Source: Bacillota bacterium (lineage in GTDB: Bacteria; Bacillota; Clostridia; Acetivibrionales; DSM-1351). From it: a stretch of DNA of 8,302 nt. Shown here one piece after another: positions 4,886 through 8,302 of this stretch. The notes beneath the pieces are model-generated. The model was not told the DNA's origin. It did not search any database and saw only the letters and a program-made list of their open reading frames with translations. Within the stretch, counting starts at the first letter, position 1, and the number at the start of each line of letters is the position of its first letter. The position numbers and the translations under genes are program-made. The stretch is from positions 1 to 8,302 of the forward strand of contig JAEYNI010000247.1 of the NCBI GenBank assembly GCA_023412635.1, given 5' to 3'.

Positions 4886-7156
4886 ATGAAAGTTTTGCAC
4901 ATTATCGGCGGAGGAGATGTAGGCGGCGCAAAAGTACACGTTCTTAATCTGGTCAGAGAACTATCTTCCAGTACTGATGTAACGTTGCTTTGCCTTAGAC
5001 CTGGAGCCTTTGCAGATGACGCCCGTGCAATTGGGATTAAAGTAGAAGTTATTAAATCATACAATATTTATTCTGATATAAGAAAAGCCATATCTTTTGT
5101 AAAGAACAATAGATTTGATATAATTCATTCCCACGGTTCAAAAGCCAATATTTTTACATATGCAATAAAAAAAGCCTGCAAGTGTCCTGTTGTAACTACC
5201 ATTCACAGTGATTACAAGCTGGATTATTTGCATAGTCTTTTTAAGAGACTTACAATTGGTGCCATTAATTCACGAGTGCTCAGAGAGCTTGACTATTACA
5301 TAGTTGTGACAAGTGCCTTTAAAAAAATGCTTGTTGAAAGAGGCTTTAGCAGTGACGAAATTTTTACCATTCTTAATGGAATGGATATGAGTATGCCGAC
5401 ACAAATATTTTCCAGAGGGGAATTTTCCGCAAAATATAATATTCCCTTAGAGGAAGATGATATTCTTGTGGGTACGGCTGCAAGACTTGATCCTGTTAAG
5501 GACATTGGTACATTACTGGAAGCAGCTAAACTTGTTATTGAAAAAAATCCAAAGATTAAGTTCCTAATCGGAGGCGAAGGTGAACAGAGTAAGGAGTTAA
5601 AGGCAAGAACAACAGAACTGGCCCTTGATGGCAATGTATTTTTTCTGGGCTGGCTTAATAACCCCTATGAGCTCATCAGCGTATTGGATATAAACGTTAT
5701 GACTTCGATCAGTGAAGGATTTCCCTATTACCTTCTTGAAGGAGCCCGTTTTTCCAGGTCTACCATCTGCAGCCGTGTCGGAGGAATACCAGATCTTATT
5801 GAATCTTCTGTCAATGGCTATTTATTTGAGCCCAGAGATTATTTAACCTTATCCGATCAAATTCTGGATCTTGCCGCAGATAGTACAAAAAGAGAGACGT
5901 TCGGCAAACAGCTGTATGAGAAAGCAAATAGAGACTTTTCCCTTGAAGCCATGCGGAGGACTCAGCTGGGTATTTACGAAGCCATACTATCTGATATAAC
6001 CAGCAGAAGATCAGCTATGGGTAAACCTTCTAAAAAACCTATAAAAAAAGAAAAGTATGATGTAATTATTTCAGGATATTACGGATTCAGTAATATTGGT
6101 GATGACGCCATGCTCAGATCCATCGTGGAAAACCTCAGACTGCAGAAGCCTGACATATCCATTCTGGTCATGTCAAAGAGACCAGCTGAAACATCCATCA
6201 ATTACAATGTTAATACCATAAACAGAAAGAACATTTTTGCTGTTTATTCAGCTATGAAAAGGGCGAAGCTGTTTATTTACGGCGGCGGTAATATTATTCA
6301 GGACAGTACCAGTTCCAGGTCCATACTCTTTTATTTAGGTGTCGCCTGGCTTGCTAAAAAAATGGGGCTTAAGGTGATGTTCTATGCCAATGGAATCGGT
6401 CCTATTAATAAAAGCAGAAATACCGAGTATTCCAAGAAGATATTAAATATGGCAGACGTTATTACTGTCAGAGAAAAAATTTCTTATAAAGAGCTGGAAA
6501 AAATGTGTATAACCAAGCCTAAAATCCTTCTTACTGCCGATGCAGCCCTTGCTGTACGTGTAGATAGTACAAATAATCCTGATGAGATATTTAAGAACGA
6601 AGGTATACCTTTAAATGAAAGCTATGCGGGTTTTTCAGTACGAAAGTGTCCTGATTGCGACAAACACCAGCAGGCAAGGTACGAAGATATTATTGCTAAA
6701 ACAGCAGATTATGTTTATACCAATTATAATCTGATACCTGTATTTATTCCAATGGAATACCAGGTAGATATAGTTACTATCCAAAATATAGTAACCAAGA
6801 TGAAAACCAATGGTTATGTTATCACCAACAACCATTCTGTTTCAGAAACCTTTGAAATTATCAAAAGAATGAGCATAATGATCGGAATGCGTCTTCATGC
6901 CTTGATATTTGCCGCTTACATGAATGTACCGCTCATAGGCATAAGTTATCAGCCCAAGGTTGAAGGTTTCCTTGAATACGTTAACCAGCCCTCTGCGGGC
7001 CATGTTAAGGAAATTACCTTTGAAACACTCCGTAATAAAGTGGACCATTTAATGCTGAACAGTGAGGAAGTTAAAAAGGATTTGGAAAAGTCCGTCAAGG
7101 TTCTTGTGAGCAAGGCTGAAGAAAACTCAAGACTGGCAATTGACTTAATTTCATAA
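4886..7156 (+). CDS. csaB: Fused GT4 glycosyltransferase and CsaB-type polysaccharide pyruvyl transferase
   Basis: This is one uninterrupted 756-residue protein with two enzymes. Residues 1-375 form a GT-B fold, family 4 glycosyltransferase. Evidence is the N-terminal GGGDVGGAKVHVLNLV (8-23), the donor-site region GTAARLDPVKDIGTLLEA (196-213) with IGGEGEQ (228-234), and the E-x7-E motif from Glu277 to Glu285 (SEGFPYYLLEGAR). A basic linker (about 376-390, KPSKKPIKKEK) leads to a pyruvyl transferase domain (391-756). This domain has GYYGFSNIGDDAML (397-410), YGGGNIIQD (465-473), ANGIGP (501-506), the GMRLHAL motif (667-673) with its conserved histidine, and GISYQPKVEGFLEY (685-698). CsaB enzymes transfer pyruvate from phosphoenolpyruvate to secondary cell-wall polysaccharide, making the ketal that SLH domains bind. 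The N-terminal half probably adds a sugar, perhaps ManNAc, in the same cytosolic pathway; that is inference. The start ATG at 4886 follows GGAGGA (4875-4880) by five bases. There is no transmembrane segment and no csaA-like flippase next door. Confidence 0.92.
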   Translation: MKVLHIIGGGDVGGAKVHVLNLVRELSSSTDVTLLCLRPGAFADDARAIGIKVEVIKSYNIYSDIRKAISFVKNNRFDIIHSHGSKANIFTYAIKKACKCPVVTTIHSDYKLDYLHSLFKRLTIGAINSRVLRELDYYIVVTSAFKKMLVERGFSSDEIFTILNGMDMSMPTQIFSRGEFSAKYNIPLEEDDILVGTAARLDPVKDIGTLLEAAKLVIEKNPKIKFLIGGEGEQSKELKARTTELALDGNVFFLGWLNNPYELISVLDINVMTSISEGFPYYLLEGARFSRSTICSRVGGIPDLIESSVNGYLFEPRDYLTLSDQILDLAADSTKRETFGKQLYEKANRDFSLEAMRRTQLGIYEAILSDITSRRSAMGKPSKKPIKKEKYDVIISGYYGFSNIGDDAMLRSIVENLRLQKPDISILVMSKRPAETSINYNVNTINRKNIFAVYSAMKRAKLFIYGGGNIIQDSTSSRSILFYLGVAWLAKKMGLKVMFYANGIGPINKSRNTEYSKKILNMADVITVREKISYKELEKMCITKPKILLTADAALAVRVDSTNNPDEIFKNEGIPLNESYAGFSVRKCPDCDKHQQARYEDIIAKTADYVYTNYNLIPVFIPMEYQVDIVTIQNIVTKMKTNGYVITNNHSVSETFEIIKRMSIMIGMRLHALIFAAYMNVPLIGISYQPKVEGFLEYVNQPSAGHVKEITFETLRNKVDHLMLNSEEVKKDLEKSVKVLVSKAEENSRLAIDLIS

Positions 7157-7165
7157 ACTCAATTA

Positions 7166-7211
7166 AAAGCTGCTACGCCGGGAAGTCTTAATTCCTGTAT
7201 GTAGCAGCTTT
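7166..7211. terminator. Probable bidirectional terminator between convergent genes
   Basis: AAAGCTGCTAC (7166-7176) pairs perfectly over 11 bases with GTAGCAGCTTT (7201-7211). The 24-base loop holds a small inner GGAA/TTCC pair (7181-7184 and 7192-7195). On the minus strand the stem runs into TTTTAATT. On the plus strand only TTTAAT follows, so the T-tract is weak in that direction. It begins 9 bases after the GT4-CsaB stop and faces the ABC-F gene from the other side. Confidence 0.7.
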
Positions 7212-7301
7212 AATGTATTTATAACTGTTTCAGAGTCTACTAGCATGGTTACGGTTTAGGTGGTTGCGTTTACCTAGTTATGTTATAACACCTATGTCTG
7301 A

Positions 7302-8302
7302 CTACCGACCACTTCGTTGCTGATTTTCAAGCTGATCGGTGACCTGGCCCCAAACTGTATATAATTCCTCTAGCCGCTGTTCTTTCAATGCTTTTTCCTC
7401 GCTTAACTCCAACAGCTTATTATGATCGCTAGCAGCTTCAGTCATCTCATTATCAATATCAACCAGACGTTTCTCAATGTTTCCAATCTCTTTTTCAGTA
7501 TCTGCAAGCTGCTTTTCCAGCTTTCTTATTCTGCTACGCTCCTCTTTGGTAGCCATATGACTTTGCTTAGCTTCAGATACTATATTTACTTCAGTTCCTG
7601 AATTTTGAGACACATTATTTTTCTTAATATAGGAGCTAAAATAAGTATAGTTTCCCTGACAATCCACTATGGGCTTTGTACCAATATCTATTATCCTGGT
7701 AGCAAGTTTGTCTATAAAGTAACGGTCATGGGATACTATAAGCATTGTTCCTTCATAGTCCATCAGTGCAGCTTCCAAAATCTCTCTTGAATTTATATCC
7801 AGATGGTTTGTTGGCTCATCCAGAATAATAAAGTTTGCCTCAGAGAAAATCAACTTGAGCAACGACACCCTACTCTTTTCTCCTCCGCTGAGGACGGATA
7901 TCTTCTTATACACATCCTCACCGGTGAATAAAAAGGCTGCCAGCGCGCTTCTTACCTCGGTCTGGATGAGCTTCTGATTCACACTCCAGACCTCATCAAG
8001 AATAGTATTGTCGTCATTGAGATCGGCCATTTCCTGGTCATAATATCCAAGATCGACTTTAGCTCCAAAACTAAATTTCCCGGCTGTAGACTCCAGCCTT
8101 CCAGCCAGTATTTTAAGCAAGGTAGATTTCCCGCAGCCGTTTGGACCTAACAAAAATACTCTTTCAGCCCTCCGTAGCTTAAAACTGATATTTTCAAACA
8201 GTTTTTTATCCCCATAGGCCTTAGATAGTGAATCCAGTTCAAGAACCTCGTTACCGCTGGTTATAGCCTGGGTGAACTTCATTCTCATTTTGTCAGGTAT
8301 TT
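7302..8302 (-). CDS. ABC-F family ATPase, C-terminal half (5' end outside window)
   Basis: ABC-F proteins are soluble, ribosome-associated ATPases with two ABC domains and no membrane part. They act in translation or, in some subfamilies, ribosome protection against antibiotics. Only the second ABC domain is here. Numbering from the Met codon at 8288, it has Walker A GPNGCGKST (48-56), the Q-loop region YYDQE (82-86), signature LSGGE (133-137), Walker B IILDEPTNHLD (154-164) and H-loop SHDRYF (186-191). The NHLD variant is typical of ABC-F. Residues about 245-325 are highly charged with heptad-like spacing, matching the C-terminal coiled coil of Uup/YdiF-type members. The frame stays open to the right edge (I-P-D-K before that Met), so 8288 is an internal Met and not the start. 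About 300 upstream residues with the first ABC domain and linker should lie beyond the window. The stop is TAG at 7302-7304. A housekeeping role is more likely than resistance, but this half cannot settle it. Confidence 0.93.
   Translation of the reverse strand, partial: IPDKMRMKFTQAITSGNEVLELDSLSKAYGDKKLFENISFKLRRAERVFLLGPNGCGKSTLLKILAGRLESTAGKFSFGAKVDLGYYDQEMADLNDDNTILDEVWSVNQKLIQTEVRSALAAFLFTGEDVYKKISVLSGGEKSRVSLLKLIFSEANFIILDEPTNHLDINSREILEAALMDYEGTMLIVSHDRYFIDKLATRIIDIGTKPIVDCQGNYTYFSSYIKKNNVSQNSGTEVNIVSEAKQSHMATKEERSRIRKLEKQLADTEKEIGNIEKRLVDIDNEMTEAASDHNKLLELSEEKALKEQRLEELYTVWGQVTDQLENQQRSGR

Noticed and set aside
5296..5634. 112-codon minus-strand open frame inside the GT4 domain
   Set aside because: It is a shadow frame opposite a conserved catalytic domain, with Ser/Leu-rich composition and no motif.
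7257..7294. TAGGT/ACCTA and TAGGTG/CACCTA short inverted repeats after the ABC-F stop
   Set aside because: The arms are 5-6 bases, overlap one another and have no T-tract; the 7166-7211 hairpin is the better terminator.
7302..8288. Complete 328-residue single-domain ABC protein starting at 8288
   Set aside because: The reading frame continues to the window edge, and the sequence is the second half of a two-domain ABC-F protein, so the Met at 8288 is internal.

Overview
The window looks like an ordinary chromosomal stretch of a low-GC, Gram-positive anaerobe of the Clostridia. The codon use is AT-rich, the Shine-Dalgarno sites are strong (GGAGGA, GAGGTG), and there is a Rex redox repressor. 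The aroF-tyrA pair and a CsaB-type pyruvyl transferase of the kind used to anchor SLH-domain proteins also fit. A cellulolytic Ruminiclostridium-like species is my best guess, but that is inference from gene content and not an identification. I see no RNA gene, CRISPR array, insertion sequence or phage gene.

Layout. Positions 36-2151 (+) hold a two-gene aromatic amino acid operon. AroF (DAHP synthase) overlaps the start of TyrA (prephenate dehydrogenase with a C-terminal ACT domain) by 8 bases. After an 81-base gap, 2233-3642 (+) encodes a soluble glucose/sorbosone dehydrogenase-like beta-propeller protein with a TTG start. A strong bidirectional hairpin at 3875-3902 separates it from rex, which converges on it from the minus strand (3917-4555). 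The rex promoter (4591-4620) is close to ideal and is overlapped by a good match to the clostridial Rex operator, which suggests autorepression.

A 330-base divergent region lies between rex and the next gene (+, 4886-7156). That gene is one continuous 756-residue protein that joins a GT4 glycosyltransferase to a CsaB-type polysaccharide pyruvyl transferase. Beyond a second shared hairpin (7166-7211) lies the C-terminal half of an ABC-F ATPase on the minus strand, cut off by the right edge of the window.

How the genes relate. AroF and TyrA work together, at shikimate pathway entry and the tyrosine branch. The GT4-CsaB protein probably both adds a sugar and pyruvylates during secondary cell-wall polymer synthesis. 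The sugar dehydrogenase-like gene, rex and the ABC-F gene look like unrelated neighbours. I found no clear multi-gene undescribed system. The points most worth a second look are the GT4-CsaB fusion, the leaderless PQQ-dehydrogenase-like protein, the Rex site on rex's own promoter, and two inverted repeats over the csaB promoter.
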